Positions 7,992-17,617 of a stretch of 64,000 nucleotides of DNA are shown piece by piece (position 1 is the first letter of the stretch; each line of letters starts with the position of its first letter). The DNA is from Pseudomonas plecoglossicida NBRC 103162 = DSM 15088. Lineage in GTDB: Bacteria > Pseudomonadota > Gammaproteobacteria > Pseudomonadales > Pseudomonadaceae. Both the position numbers and the translations under genes were made by a program. The notes beneath the pieces are model-generated. The model did no database searches. It worked only from the letters and a program-made list of their open reading frames with translations, and was not told where the DNA came from. The stretch is from assembly GCF_000730665.1 (NCBI RefSeq), contig NZ_BBIV01000013.1:62001-126000 (forward strand), in the 5' to 3' direction.

Positions 7992-10900
7992 ATGCTCCTG
8001 AATATCGGCATTGCTTTTCTTGTCGTGGCGCTCGGGGTTGCCTTGGGGGTGTTGTTCTGGGCGCTGGTGCTCTTCCAGAACTGGCCACTTTGGTACATTG
8101 CCCCCCTCCTTGTCGGCACCCTCCTGTTGATTGTGTTCGGCCGTTGGACGGTCAGGCGGCTGCATGCCTGGCAATTGCGCCGGCGTTTGAAAGGTGAGCG
8201 CTCCAAGGCACAGCACGATACCGTTGCCAACGTTGATCGCGACTGGGTCGCAGGGTTACGAAAACTGTACCGGTCGCGCTTGGGAACGCTGCATTCGCCC
8301 TTGTATGCGTTGCCATGGTTTTTGTTGCTGGGTGAAGGCGCTCGTGGCACGAATGGCCTATTGAACCAGTGCGGCTTAACGTCCGCACTATCGCCGACCG
8401 ATCAGCAGACGGATGATGCCAGCGCAGTGGGCTGGTGGTTTCTCGAACAGAGTGTTGTGGTTCAGCCTCTGGGCAAGGCTGTCGAGGGGAGCACTGGCAA
8501 TAACGCTGAGTGGAAACGTTTGCTTTACTGGCTGCGCCGTTCTCGTCGGCGAGAGCCACTGAATGGGGTTGTCATGGTCGTCGATTGCGGGCAGCTGCTG
8601 AGTGGCAGCCATGAGCAATTGCTTGAGCAGGGGCAGCACTTGCGGCAACGCGTCGATGAACTGGTGAAGATTTCCAAGGCGCGCCTGCCGATTTACATCA
8701 TCCTCACGGGCGCGGAAGCCTTGCCGGGCTTTAGCCAATGGAGTTCGGGCCTGACACCGGTTGAGCGCGAGCAACCTGTTGGTTTGTTGAACCAGCGTAG
8801 CGAAAGTTCTGCCGCTGTGTTTCTGGACGACATGATGTCGGGTCTGGTTGAGCGGCTGTCGGAACTGCGTATCGAGCAGGGCATGCGCCACCTGCCCGAT
8901 GATTCGGTATTTGAGTTGCCGGAATGTGTAGCCAGTCTGCGCCCTCGCCTGGAGCAGCTGTTGCTGCCTGCGTTCGCGGGCAGTCCTTACTATGAGTTAC
9001 CGCTGCTAGGTGGCTTGTTCTTGACTGCTCGAGCAACGCTTGACGATGGGCAGGTAGAAGGCTGGTTCAGCCAACAGCTGTTGAGTCAGGTGTTACCTGC
9101 ACAACGGTATGCGTATCTGAACGTCACCAGCTGGCGTCGCTGGCTGCCTGTCGGCCAGGCCGCGATCATCGCTTGGTTGGGCGTGTGCATTGCAAGTGGC
9201 GGGCTGATGATCTATGGCTATAATCGGTCTCAGCATGTCATTTCGACATTTCTCGCAGAATCGCCCCTGCCGTGGGCGTATGAAGTTAGCGACGAATTAG
9301 ACGGGACGCACGAAACACTGCAGCGTTTGAGTCAGGTCATCACCAGCCTCTCTGAACAAGCCTTGAGTGGCCCTAAGCGATGGTTGCCGTATGCCGGGTA
9401 CTTCGAGCGCCTTCGAGACGATAATCGTGCGCACTTTGTACGGCTGTTCGATGAGCAGATACGTAGTCCGATTTTTGAGGGTCTGCTGGTAAGGGGACTT
9501 CAGCAAGCACTCACCAGCGATGACCCGCGGCTAATTGCCGCCTATGTAGAATTCTACGTCAGGCAAATCAACCTGCTCGATGCCCGCTTGCAGAACCAGC
9601 CGTTACACGATACTCACGAGCTTCCTGACTGGGGCATGCTTTATCAGGCATGCAGCTCCCCTGCAATGCCCGGCGCCGAGCAATGGACCGGCGCTGACGA
9701 GTTGTATGTTAACTATCTGGATTGGCAACAGGATCTGGGTGAGCTGCGCCGTCAGCGTGCACACGCGCTGTCGCAATTGGGCAGCATCGCCCTGGATAAT
9801 CGCTCTGCTAGCTGGTTGGTTGCTTGGGCGGAGCAGCACGGCAGCCTGCCGCCCATGCGCCTTGGCGAATACTGGGCAGATGAAGCAGCGCCTTCTGTCA
9901 CGCTGCCAGGCGCTTATACCTCGCTCGGCCATCACGCTGTCCTCAAGTTGCTGAACGAGCTCGCTCAAGCGCATCGCGATCAACCACGATGGAGCGATCA
10001 GCAGGCGCGGTTGCTGAACGAGTACGAGGCGGATGCGCAAAGTGCCTGGTATCAGTTTATTCAACGCTTTTTGCTGAATGACGAAACCCGTTTGAGCAGT
10101 CAGGAGGATTGGCGCCAGGCCCTGAATGCAGTGGGGACGAAGGACGATCCGTATCTCAAGCTGTTGCAACGTGCTGCCGAGCGTTTCGAGCTGATCGCCC
10201 CTGCTCGGCGGGCCGGTTGGGCAAGCCGGGTAGTAGAGGTCGATCGACTGATCAACCTGGCGAGCCAAAGTGATTTGCATGACACCTCTGGCGTCCTGCG
10301 AAACCTCGCTGTGACCAATAGCATGGGCGGAGACGTGCTCAAAGGTATCGCCGACGGCGGGGACGTTGCGGAGGGGGTCGGTCAGTTACGTACTGAGTTG
10401 GCCCAGGCTAAGTTGATGTTGAAATTTCAGCAGGTGATGGCCGCCGTGACGGATGATTTGAAAAAAAATGACGCCCAGGCATTTCAGGTTGCCCTTGATA
10501 CCTGGAGTTTTGCGAGTGACCCACAGGCCACGTCGGCACCTTTGTGGGTTGCCTACGATCTGCGTGAGAAACTGGTCCGTTCCTTTAAGGGTTGTAACGC
10601 GAATGAGGACGTGGTTTGGCGCTTGGCTACCGGGGCTCTGGATTTCAGTGTGCGCTACGCTGGGCAAATTGCGGCGTGTCAGCTACAACGGGAATGGAAT
10701 GGTGAGTTACTTGGCGTTATCGAGGGTGTGGATGATCCGCTTGTCGTCAACGCTCTGCTTTACAGTGAACGGGGTGCGCTCCCTACTTTCATGAACGGTT
10801 CTGTTAAAACGTTCACTCAGCGTCTGGTTCACCGTTACAGCCCTCGTGAGGCGCTCGGCGTCGAGGTGCCACTCAACGGGGCATTCTATGCGTACCTCAA

Positions 10901-11924
10901 TCGCATGCGGCACGTTCAAAATGACGACGCTAGTCAGGCCCGCAGACGGCAGATTGCAGACGCTACCCGGGAGCAAAAAAAACAGGCATTGGAAAACGAA
11001 CAGAAGGTATTGCAAGGCGCGCGACTCGAAGGCCAACAAAAGCTGGCGGCCTTACAGGCAGTCAGCGCTGTGGTGGAGCTTTCCACCACAGCGTCCCAGG
11101 TTAATTTGGGTGCCCGGCAGTTGCCTCGACAGACCCGCTTGACTGTGCAATGCAATGGACGTTCGACGGTTCTGGATAATTACAATTTCCCCACCAGTGC
11201 CACTTTTTTGTGGGCACCTCAGGGGTGTAGTCACGTTTCTTTGGAAGTGACATTTTCCGCGTTCAAGTTGGCTCGCCACTGGACCGGTGATCGTGCCTTC
11301 ATCGATTTTCTTCGTACATTCCATGGCGGCCAGCATACCTTCACGCCCGATGACTTTCCGAACCAGCGCAATTGGATGGGAAGTGAAAATTTAACCTCTA
11401 TTCAGTTGAACTATCGGCAACAGGGCGAGAACGGCTTGCTGGAGCGTTATGCTCAAATCGATCAGGTAGAGCAACAGCTGAGCGCCTTGGCGGGTCAGCT
11501 CAAGACGATAGAAACGCAGTTGGCGATGCTGGACGAGCAGGGAGCTGCGCAACAGGTCAGTCGCGCGGGCGGGGGGGGCGTTACTGGACGAGGATTGGCT
11601 GAGGTGTTGCCGCCCAAGCAAATCGCCTGGTGCTGGCGACGTCCTCCTGCTGTAACCGAGGGGGCGCCACAACGCCTGCACGAGGTGGAGCTGGGGGTCT
11701 TTGCGGGTGACGCTCGTGTCAGAAAGCTACTGGTCCAGTTGCAGGCGATGGGTTATGAAACGCGCAGCGAGCCCGTTCCGGCCCCTCTCGGCCAGAACTT
11801 GCAACGGCTATGGGTGGCGGGTCTTGCCGATAATGCTGGTGCACGCAAAGCGCTTAATGACGTTATCGCCAAACTCAATGTTACGCCTGCACGTTTAGCG
11901 TCTCCAGCTGGCGCCAGGCAATGA
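7992..11924 (+). CDS. tssM: TssM (IcmF family) inner-membrane core component
   Basis: A 1310-residue protein with two transmembrane helices in the first ~55 residues and a third near residues 390-412 (AIIAWLGVCIASGGLMIYG). The cytoplasmic loop between them holds the NTPase-like domain, and the large periplasmic part ends in the TssM_C beta domain (~1000-1180) plus a short coiled-coil tail. The Walker A position after PWFLLLG (~residue 114) reads GEGARGTN, so the Lys-Thr/Ser needed for nucleotide binding is missing. IcmF proteins with a defective P-loop are known. TssM spans the envelope and binds TssJ. It is the last gene of the T6SS run in this window. Confidence 0.92.
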   Translation: MLLNIGIAFLVVALGVALGVLFWALVLFQNWPLWYIAPLLVGTLLLIVFGRWTVRRLHAWQLRRRLKGERSKAQHDTVANVDRDWVAGLRKLYRSRLGTLHSPLYALPWFLLLGEGARGTNGLLNQCGLTSALSPTDQQTDDASAVGWWFLEQSVVVQPLGKAVEGSTGNNAEWKRLLYWLRRSRRREPLNGVVMVVDCGQLLSGSHEQLLEQGQHLRQRVDELVKISKARLPIYIILTGAEALPGFSQWSSGLTPVEREQPVGLLNQRSESSAAVFLDDMMSGLVERLSELRIEQGMRHLPDDSVFELPECVASLRPRLEQLLLPAFAGSPYYELPLLGGLFLTARATLDDGQVEGWFSQQLLSQVLPAQRYAYLNVTSWRRWLPVGQAAIIAWLGVCIASGGLMIYGYNRSQHVISTFLAESPLPWAYEVSDELDGTHETLQRLSQVITSLSEQALSGPKRWLPYAGYFERLRDDNRAHFVRLFDEQIRSPIFEGLLVRGLQQALTSDDPRLIAAYVEFYVRQINLLDARLQNQPLHDTHELPDWGMLYQACSSPAMPGAEQWTGADELYVNYLDWQQDLGELRRQRAHALSQLGSIALDNRSASWLVAWAEQHGSLPPMRLGEYWADEAAPSVTLPGAYTSLGHHAVLKLLNELAQAHRDQPRWSDQQARLLNEYEADAQSAWYQFIQRFLLNDETRLSSQEDWRQALNAVGTKDDPYLKLLQRAAERFELIAPARRAGWASRVVEVDRLINLASQSDLHDTSGVLRNLAVTNSMGGDVLKGIADGGDVAEGVGQLRTELAQAKLMLKFQQVMAAVTDDLKKNDAQAFQVALDTWSFASDPQATSAPLWVAYDLREKLVRSFKGCNANEDVVWRLATGALDFSVRYAGQIAACQLQREWNGELLGVIEGVDDPLVVNALLYSERGALPTFMNGSVKTFTQRLVHRYSPREALGVEVPLNGAFYAYLNRMRHVQNDDASQARRRQIADATREQKKQALENEQKVLQGARLEGQQKLAALQAVSAVVELSTTASQVNLGARQLPRQTRLTVQCNGRSTVLDNYNFPTSATFLWAPQGCSHVSLEVTFSAFKLARHWTGDRAFIDFLRTFHGGQHTFTPDDFPNQRNWMGSENLTSIQLNYRQQGENGLLERYAQIDQVEQQLSALAGQLKTIETQLAMLDEQGAAQQVSRAGGGGVTGRGLAEVLPPKQIAWCWRRPPAVTEGAPQRLHEVELGVFAGDARVRKLLVQLQAMGYETRSEPVPAPLGQNLQRLWVAGLADNAGARKALNDVIAKLNVTPARLASPAGARQ

Positions 11925-12048
11925 CAAGTTAGTTGGGCACGGTCATGTACGAGGTCATTGACGTGCATCGTGGAATTACCCATTGCACTGCGACCAGTTT
12001 TAACAGCGGTGAAGACGGATTTCTATAACAATGCCCGTTTCGCTTCGA

Positions 12049-12070
12049 CGCCAGCAGGCGGCTGCTGGCG
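12049..12070 (+). terminator. hairpin after tssM
   Basis: A perfect 9-bp stem (CGCCAGCAG / CTGCTGGCG) with a 4-nt loop lies about 125 bp past the tssM stop. No strong T-run follows (TTCGAAAATTT), so termination may be partial. The rest of the gap 11925-12189 holds no convincing gene. Confidence 0.45.
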
Positions 12071-12189
12071 TTCGAAAATTTCCATGCTGTCGCGAGGCTC
12101 GATCGCAGGTCGAGGTATGAACGATTGTTTATTCAGGGTTGGAATGAACGTTCTCGGTGAATCTTGTAACCGGTCTATTGAGTTCAATT

Positions 12190-13383
12190 ATGGTTTTTCA
12201 TGATGTCAGTGTTCTGGTTCTTGACGATGATGGATTCCAGCGCGCAGTCGCGTCCGAAACACTGCGCCAGTTAGGGTGTACTCAGGTGTTGGCGGCTTGC
12301 AGTGGTAGCGAAGCGTTGGAAATGTTGCAGACTTATGGCGCCGTAAATATCGTACTTTGCGATTTACGCATGGAGGGTGTGGACGGTCTGGAGTTCTTGC
12401 AACGCGCCGCTCAGCGTCGCTTCCTGGATGCGGTGATCATCAGCAGTGCGCTATCTGCCGACCTGCGTAGCGTCGTCCGGCAGATCATCCCCTTGTTGGG
12501 TTTGAGGGTGCTGGGGGATGTGGGAAAGCCCCTGCGCGGTAAGTCCCTGGACTTGTTGCTGGAAAGTTATGTGAGCGAAACCAAGAAGCCGCCAACGGGA
12601 GCGTTTTTCGAAGCGGTCGGTGAGCATGAAATGCGCCAGGCAATCGAGGCTGGGCATATGCATGCGTATTATCAGCCCAAATTCAACCTGAAAACGGGAG
12701 AGGTCTGCAGCGCCGAGGTTCTAGCGCGTTGGCATCACCCAACACGGGGCACGCTGGCGCCAGCGCAGTTCATGTCTGACGTTGAGCGCTGTGGTTTGCT
12801 AAACGCACTGCTGTTCGACCAAATGCAGCAAGGTCTTAGTCTGCAGCGGTGTGCTGAGGCGCGCGGTCATCGACTGAACCTTGCATTCAATCTGCAGGCT
12901 GAGCAACTAGCGGACGCCAGTTTGCTTCCCCATCTCAAGGCGGTATTGAGGCGCCATGCGGCGGCGGCCACTGGGTTGACTTTCGAGCTGACTGAAAGTG
13001 GATGGTTGGCAGCCTCGGTAATCAGCTTGGAGAACCTGCTGCGCCTGCGGATGATGGGGTGCAGTTTATCGATGGATGATTTTGGCACCGGGTTTTCGTC
13101 GTTATCACGTCTGTGTCAATTACCCTTCAGTGAATTCAAGCTAGACGCTAGCTTTGTCCGGACGCTCACGCAGGAGCCTCGGTACATGTCGGTGGTAAAA
13201 AGTGCGCTTAGTCTGGGTAATGCTCTGGGTATGAGCGTGGTGGTGGAAGGTATTGAAACAGAAGAGCAACGTCGGTTACTGCTGGAAATGGGCTGCGTCC
13301 ACGGCCAAGGTTATCTCTGCGCCCGACCGATGACAGGCGAGGACTTGATAGTGTGGCTAGACAAGTACTCGGGCCTCCCTTGA
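12190..13383 (+). CDS. response regulator with EAL (c-di-GMP phosphodiesterase) domain
   Basis: A 397-residue protein. I prefer ATG 12190 (MVFHDVSVLVLDDD) because it places the acidic DDD triad of the receiver at the usual distance; GTG 12157 is possible. The receiver domain has the phospho-acceptor Asp in IVLCDLRMEG and the conserved Lys in GDVGKP. The EAL domain follows, with EVLARW in place of EALLRW. ELTE, DDFGTGFSS, FKLDASFV, VVEGIE and HGQGYLCARP are all present, so the metal and general-base residues look complete. The layout resembles VieA/RocR without the VieA helix-turn-helix. It lies downstream of the T6SS genes on the same strand, which suggests a regulatory link that the sequence does not prove. 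Confidence 0.85.
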   Translation: MVFHDVSVLVLDDDGFQRAVASETLRQLGCTQVLAACSGSEALEMLQTYGAVNIVLCDLRMEGVDGLEFLQRAAQRRFLDAVIISSALSADLRSVVRQIIPLLGLRVLGDVGKPLRGKSLDLLLESYVSETKKPPTGAFFEAVGEHEMRQAIEAGHMHAYYQPKFNLKTGEVCSAEVLARWHHPTRGTLAPAQFMSDVERCGLLNALLFDQMQQGLSLQRCAEARGHRLNLAFNLQAEQLADASLLPHLKAVLRRHAAAATGLTFELTESGWLAASVISLENLLRLRMMGCSLSMDDFGTGFSSLSRLCQLPFSEFKLDASFVRTLTQEPRYMSVVKSALSLGNALGMSVVVEGIETEEQRRLLLEMGCVHGQGYLCARPMTGEDLIVWLDKYSGLP

Positions 13384-13418
13384 CCCCTTTTTGTTGCTCA
13401 GCGGTGCAGGGAGGCACG

Positions 13419-14702
13419 TCACACGCCTAAGCGGATTGTCAACGCCGCCAAGGTCACCAGCAACACCGGCACCGTCAACAACACCCCCACCTTGAAGTAG
13501 TACCCCCACCCGATACTCACCCCTTTGCGCGCCAGTACATGCAGCCACAGCAACGTGGCCAGGCTACCGATGGGGGTGATCTTCGGCCCCAGGTCGCAGC
13601 CGATGACGTTGGCATAGATCATCGCCTCACGGACCACCCCCTGCGCTTCGCTGGCATGAATCGACAGCGCCCCGATCAGCACACTGGGCAGGTTGTTCAT
13701 CACCGAAGACAACAGCGCGGCAATCAGCCCGGTACCCAGCGAGGCTGCCCACAGCCCGTGCCCGGCCAGCCAGTTCAGCACGCCGGTAAGCGAATCGGTC
13801 AGGCCGGCATTACGCAATCCGTAGACCACCAGGTACATCCCCAGCGAAAACACCACGATCTGCCACGGCGCCTCGCGCAGCACGCGGCGGGTGGAGATCA
13901 CATGGCCACGTGCCGCAACGGCGAACAGCACCGCCGCGCAGGCCGCGGACACGGCACTGACCGGGATGCCCAGAGGCTCGAGCACGAACAGGCTGGCCAG
14001 CAACGCCAGCAGCACGACCCAGCCGACACGAAAGGTCGCGCGGTCACGCACGGCCATTGCCGGCAGCTTCAGTTCATCGGTCGCATAGCGCTGTGGAATG
14101 TCGCGCCGAAAGTACAGCCACAGCACCAGCAGCGTGGCCGCCACCGCCACCAGGTTGACCGGCACCATCACCGCGGCATAGGTGTTGAAGCCCAGGCCGA
14201 AGTAATCCGCCGAAACGATGTTGACCAGGTTCGACACCACCAGCGGCAGGCTCGCGGTGTCGGCGATGAAGCCGGCGCCCATGACGAAGGCCAGGGTCGC
14301 GGCAGGGGAAAAGCGCAGCGCCAGCAGCATCGACATGACGATCGGAGTCAGGATCAGCGCCGCACCGTCATTGGCGAACAGCGCCGATACTGCTGCGCCC
14401 AGTAGCACCATGAAGGCGAACAGCCGGCGCCCGTCCCCCCGCGCCCAACGTGCCACATGCAGGGCTGCCCACTCGAAGAAGCCGGCCTCATCCAGCAGCA
14501 GGCTGATGATGATCAGGGCGATGAAGGTGCCGGTGGCGTTCCAGATGATCGCCCAGACGGCCGGAATGTCATGCAGCGAGACCACGCCGAACAGCAGGGC
14601 CAGCACTGCGCCGAGGGTGGCGCTCCAGCCGACGCCGAGGCCTTTGGGTTGCCAGATGACCAGGGTCAGGGTGAACAGGAAGATCAGTGCGGCGGTGAGC
14701 AT
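13419..14702 (-). CDS. arsB: ArsB arsenite efflux permease
   Basis: A 427-residue membrane protein that closely follows E. coli ArsB (429 aa) as I remember it: [19 protein letters not shown] near the start, then [58 protein letters not shown] and about 12 hydrophobic helices. The start [10 protein letters not shown] (complement of 14700-14702) matches the family N-terminus; the frame is open upstream to 14771 but the extra 23 residues are polar. ArsB exports arsenite or antimonite, alone by proton antiport or with ArsA. No arsR or arsC lies beside it, so it is an orphan here and its induction route is unclear. Confidence 0.88.
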   Translation of the reverse strand: MLTAALIFLFTLTLVIWQPKGLGVGWSATLGAVLALLFGVVSLHDIPAVWAIIWNATGTFIALIIISLLLDEAGFFEWAALHVARWARGDGRRLFAFMVLLGAAVSALFANDGAALILTPIVMSMLLALRFSPAATLAFVMGAGFIADTASLPLVVSNLVNIVSADYFGLGFNTYAAVMVPVNLVAVAATLLVLWLYFRRDIPQRYATDELKLPAMAVRDRATFRVGWVVLLALLASLFVLEPLGIPVSAVSAACAAVLFAVAARGHVISTRRVLREAPWQIVVFSLGMYLVVYGLRNAGLTDSLTGVLNWLAGHGLWAASLGTGLIAALLSSVMNNLPSVLIGALSIHASEAQGVVREAMIYANVIGCDLGPKITPIGSLATLLWLHVLARKGVSIGWGYYFKVGVLLTVPVLLVTLAALTIRLGV

Positions 14703-14777
14703 GAACACGTTGTCTCGACAGGGGTGAGTAGGCGATGACGACTCTACACGGGGCGCCGTTGATTTAGACAAGTTCCG

Positions 14778-14791
14778 TTACAAACATGTAA
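14778..14791. promoter_or_regulatory. inverted repeat TTACA-N4-TGTAA in the arsB / receptor intergenic region
   Basis: TTACAAACATGTAA is a perfect 5+5 inverted repeat located between the divergent arsB and siderophore-receptor genes. Its AT-rich surroundings fit an operator, but the binding protein is unknown. Confidence 0.3.
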
Positions 14792-14818
14792 GTTTCGTAA
14801 ATAAGATTTAAACTCATT

Positions 14819-14833
14819 TGAGAATCACTATAT
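14819..14833 (+). promoter_or_regulatory. Fur-box-like site upstream of the TonB receptor
   Basis: TGAGAATCACTATAT matches 11 of the 14 specified bases of the 7-1-7 Fur half-site pattern TGATAATnATTATCA. It lies about 110 bp upstream of the receptor start, in an AT-rich promoter region. Iron-repressed expression is the inference. Confidence 0.5.
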
Positions 14834-14942
14834 TCACCATCCCTGTTGGCCCCCAAACATTGTTTGCGAGGCCGGTGGGCGAGGGCTCCCGGCTTGCGGC
14901 AGGGATGTGCCTTTTTGCCCATGATTCGCAGGAGATGTGTCA

Positions 14943-17183
14943 ATGCAGTGCAGAACCTCACCCAACAGCCTGGCCCTGGCCTTCGTAGCCCTGGCATCGC
15001 CGGCCATGCTGGCGAACGCCGCCGAAGCCGATGAGCCGCGTGCCGGTGAGGTGCTGGAAGTGCCGGTGGCCGACAAGGCGCTGGTGATCCAGGACACCCT
15101 GGTCACCGCCGAACGCGAAGCGCGCCAGGCGCTAGGCTCGTCGATCATCACCGCAGAGGACATCCAGCGTCGGCCTCCGGGCAACGACCTGTCCGACATC
15201 ATCCGCCGCGAGCCAGGGGTCAACCTGACCGGCAACAGTGCCAGCGGCGCACGCGGCAACAACCGGCAGATCGACCTGCGCGGCATGGGCCCGGAGAACA
15301 CCCTGATCCTCATCGACGGCAAGCCGTCCAACGCCCGCAACGCCGTGCGCTACGGCTGGAACGGCGACCGCGACACCCGCGGCGAGACCAACTGGGTGCC
15401 GGCCGAGGCGGTGGAGCGCATCGAGATCCTCCGTGGCCCGGCAGCGGCACGCTACGGTTCCGGTGCCATGGGCGGGGTGGTCAACATCATCACCAAGCGC
15501 CCCACCGACGAATTCAAGGGCAACCTCAATTTCTACACGCAATTGCCTGAAGACAGCGCCGAGGGCGCCAGCCGCCGCGCCAACCTCAACCTCAGCGGCG
15601 GGCTCACCGACAACCTCGGGTTTCGCCTTTACGGTGGCCTGGCCAAGATCGACGCCGACGACCTGGACATCAACGCAAGCCACGCCAACAGCGCGCTGGT
15701 CGCTGGTCGCGAGGGTGTGCGCAACAAGGACATCAACGGCCTGCTGAGCTGGAAGCTCAACGATGAGCACCGCCTCGAAGCCAGTGCCGGCTACAGCCGC
15801 CAGGGCAACATCTACGCCGGCGACACCATGAACAGCAACGGCGGCAGCGACGTCGAACTGATCTCCAGCCTGTATGGCCACGAAACCAACGTCATGCAGC
15901 GCAGCACCTATGACCTGACGCACCTGGGCGACTTCACCTGGGGCACCAGCAAGAGCACCCTGGCCTACGAGTACGTGCGCAACTGGCGTCTCAACGAGGG
16001 CCTGGCCGGTGGCCCGGAAGGGGCGATCAACGACAGCGGCGACGCCATGTCGCGGTTGCGCAACACGCGCCTGAGCAGCGAAGTGAACCTGCCGTTCGCC
16101 ATGGGCAGCGCCGAGCACGTGCTGACCCTCGGTGGCGAGTACCTGTACGAATCGCTCAACGACCAGGGCTCGTTCCGCCCGCAGAGCTTCGACCCCAGCG
16201 GGGGTGGCAACGACGTGATCGCGGGCTTCGACCGCAGCGACTCGAAGATGACCGCCAAGAGCCATGCGTTGTTCGTCGAGGACAACATCATCATCGGCGA
16301 CACCACCGTCACCCCGGGCCTGCGCTTCGACCACCACGAGACCTTCGGCGACAACTTCAGCCCGAGCCTCAACCTCTCGCACAAGCTCACCGAGGCGCTG
16401 ACGGTCAAGGGCGGCATCGCCCGTGCCTACAAGGTGCCGAACCTGTACCAGTCCAACCCCAACTACCTGCTGTACAGCCGTGGCCAGGGCTGTAGTGTGC
16501 AGCAGACCAACGCCGGTGGCTGCTACCTGCAGGGCAACGCCGACCTCGAGCCGGAGATCAGCGTCAACAAGGAAATCGGCCTGCAGTACGACCGCGGCAC
16601 CTGGCGTACCAGTGCGACCTATTTCCGCAACGACTACCAGAACAAGATCATCGGTGGCACCGATGTGATCTACGCGATCAACAACGGCCGCCGCGTGACC
16701 CAGTGGGAAAACGCCGGCGAGGCGCGGGTGGAAGGCATCGAGGGCAATCTGTTCGTCGAGCTGAGCCCGGTGCTGGACTGGAACACCAACCTGACCTGGA
16801 TGCTCGACAACGACAACCGCGAGACGGGCGAGCCGCTGTCGGTGATCCCCGAATACACGGTCAACAGCACCCTCGACTGGCGCGCCACCGACCAGCTGTC
16901 GTTGCAGCTGGCGGGCACCTACTACGGCAAGCAGAAGTCGCCGAGCTACAACTACCGCACCCAGGAAAACTACGACATCGAGGCGCAGCAGGAGGTCGAG
17001 GCCTATGGCTTGGTGGACGTGAGCGCCGGGTACAAGTTCAACGCCAACTACGACGTGCGGGTGGGCGTGAACAACCTGTTCGACAAGCAGATCCTGCGTG
17101 GCGGCAATGCCAGCAGTTCGGGGGCCAATACCTACAACCAGCCGGGGCGAGCGTTGTTCGCTTCGCTGAACATCACCTTCTGA
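14943..17183 (+). CDS. FepA/PfeA-type TonB-dependent ferric-enterobactin-like receptor
   Basis: A 746-residue receptor, the length of P. aeruginosa PfeA. ATG 14943 is preferred (AGGAG 8 nt upstream) over GTG 14937. A signal peptide (LALAFVALASPAMLANA) is followed by a TonB-box-like segment (DTLVTAERE). The plug has DLSDIIRREPGVNLTG, GMGPENTLILIDGKP and ILRGPAAARYGSGAMGG. The 22-stranded barrel ends in an aromatic residue (SLNITF). The paired Cys in CSVQQTNAGGC resembles a disulfide loop of FepA. It imports ferric catecholate siderophores with TonB energy. DUF3649, PepSY and DUF3325 genes follow, as in many pseudomonad iron-uptake operons. Confidence 0.85.
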   Translation: MQCRTSPNSLALAFVALASPAMLANAAEADEPRAGEVLEVPVADKALVIQDTLVTAEREARQALGSSIITAEDIQRRPPGNDLSDIIRREPGVNLTGNSASGARGNNRQIDLRGMGPENTLILIDGKPSNARNAVRYGWNGDRDTRGETNWVPAEAVERIEILRGPAAARYGSGAMGGVVNIITKRPTDEFKGNLNFYTQLPEDSAEGASRRANLNLSGGLTDNLGFRLYGGLAKIDADDLDINASHANSALVAGREGVRNKDINGLLSWKLNDEHRLEASAGYSRQGNIYAGDTMNSNGGSDVELISSLYGHETNVMQRSTYDLTHLGDFTWGTSKSTLAYEYVRNWRLNEGLAGGPEGAINDSGDAMSRLRNTRLSSEVNLPFAMGSAEHVLTLGGEYLYESLNDQGSFRPQSFDPSGGGNDVIAGFDRSDSKMTAKSHALFVEDNIIIGDTTVTPGLRFDHHETFGDNFSPSLNLSHKLTEALTVKGGIARAYKVPNLYQSNPNYLLYSRGQGCSVQQTNAGGCYLQGNADLEPEISVNKEIGLQYDRGTWRTSATYFRNDYQNKIIGGTDVIYAINNGRRVTQWENAGEARVEGIEGNLFVELSPVLDWNTNLTWMLDNDNRETGEPLSVIPEYTVNSTLDWRATDQLSLQLAGTYYGKQKSPSYNYRTQENYDIEAQQEVEAYGLVDVSAGYKFNANYDVRVGVNNLFDKQILRGGNASSSGANTYNQPGRALFASLNITF

Positions 17184-17202
17184 TGCAGGGGCCGCTTCGC
17201 GG

Positions 17203-17284
17203 CCCAATCGCCGGCAAGTCGGCTCCCACAGAGATCTCCGTTGTTGACCCGATCGGTGTGGGAGCCGGCTTGCCGGCGATTGGG
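17203..17284. repeat. REP element pair (inverted)
   Basis: Two facing copies of the P. putida-type REP core: 17203-17230 contains ATCGCCGGCAAGTCGGCTCC and 17257-17284 is its near-perfect reverse complement. They lie between the receptor stop and the DUF3649 gene. Such pairs can act as mRNA stabilisers or attenuators between operon genes. Confidence 0.85.
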
Positions 17285-17329
17285 CTGCACAGCAGCCCCA
17301 GGTCCCACCATGACCTCAAGGACTCTCGC

Positions 17330-17617
17330 ATGAGCAAGCCCCCCACCTGGCTGCAGATCCTCTCCCGCTGCAGCGCCGCACTGTTCGGCGGCTACGCCTT
17401 CAGTTACGCCGCGACAGCCTGCGTTGCCCGGTTGCTACCACTGTCACCGGGCGACGCAGTGATCGTCGCCACCCTGCCATCGTTCCTCTTCTACACCCTG
17501 GCCATCCTCTGGGCCTTCGCCAGCCGTGACGCCTTGCGCGCCTGGGCCCCCCTGGCCCTGGCCGCGCCCCTGGCGTCGATCGGCTTCTGGCCCCAGGCCC
17601 TGGAGTGGCTCCCATGA
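17330..17617 (+). CDS. DUF3649 small membrane protein of the iron operon
   Basis: A 95-residue protein starting at ATG 17330 with three hydrophobic helices (ALFGGYAFSYAATACVA; VIVATLPSFLFYTLAILWAF; WAPLALAAPLASIGFW). It fits DUF3649, a family seen almost only beside PepSY and TonB-receptor genes. It overlaps the PepSY gene by 4 bp (ATGA at 17614). The likely role is as a partner of the PepSY membrane protein in siderophore iron handling at the inner membrane. No residues with a defined function are visible. Confidence 0.75.
   Translation: MSKPPTWLQILSRCSAALFGGYAFSYAATACVARLLPLSPGDAVIVATLPSFLFYTLAILWAFASRDALRAWAPLALAAPLASIGFWPQALEWLP

Noticed and set aside
15132..17207. 691-codon open frame antisense to the TonB receptor
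   Set aside because: It is the third-position shadow of a high-GC gene: Val/Ala/Gly/Arg-rich, without domains, while the plus-strand frame is a complete receptor.
17203..17284. Rho-independent terminator after the receptor gene
   Set aside because: The inverted copies are a REP doublet found at several other places in the window and lack a T-run. The downstream genes appear to be in the same operon.
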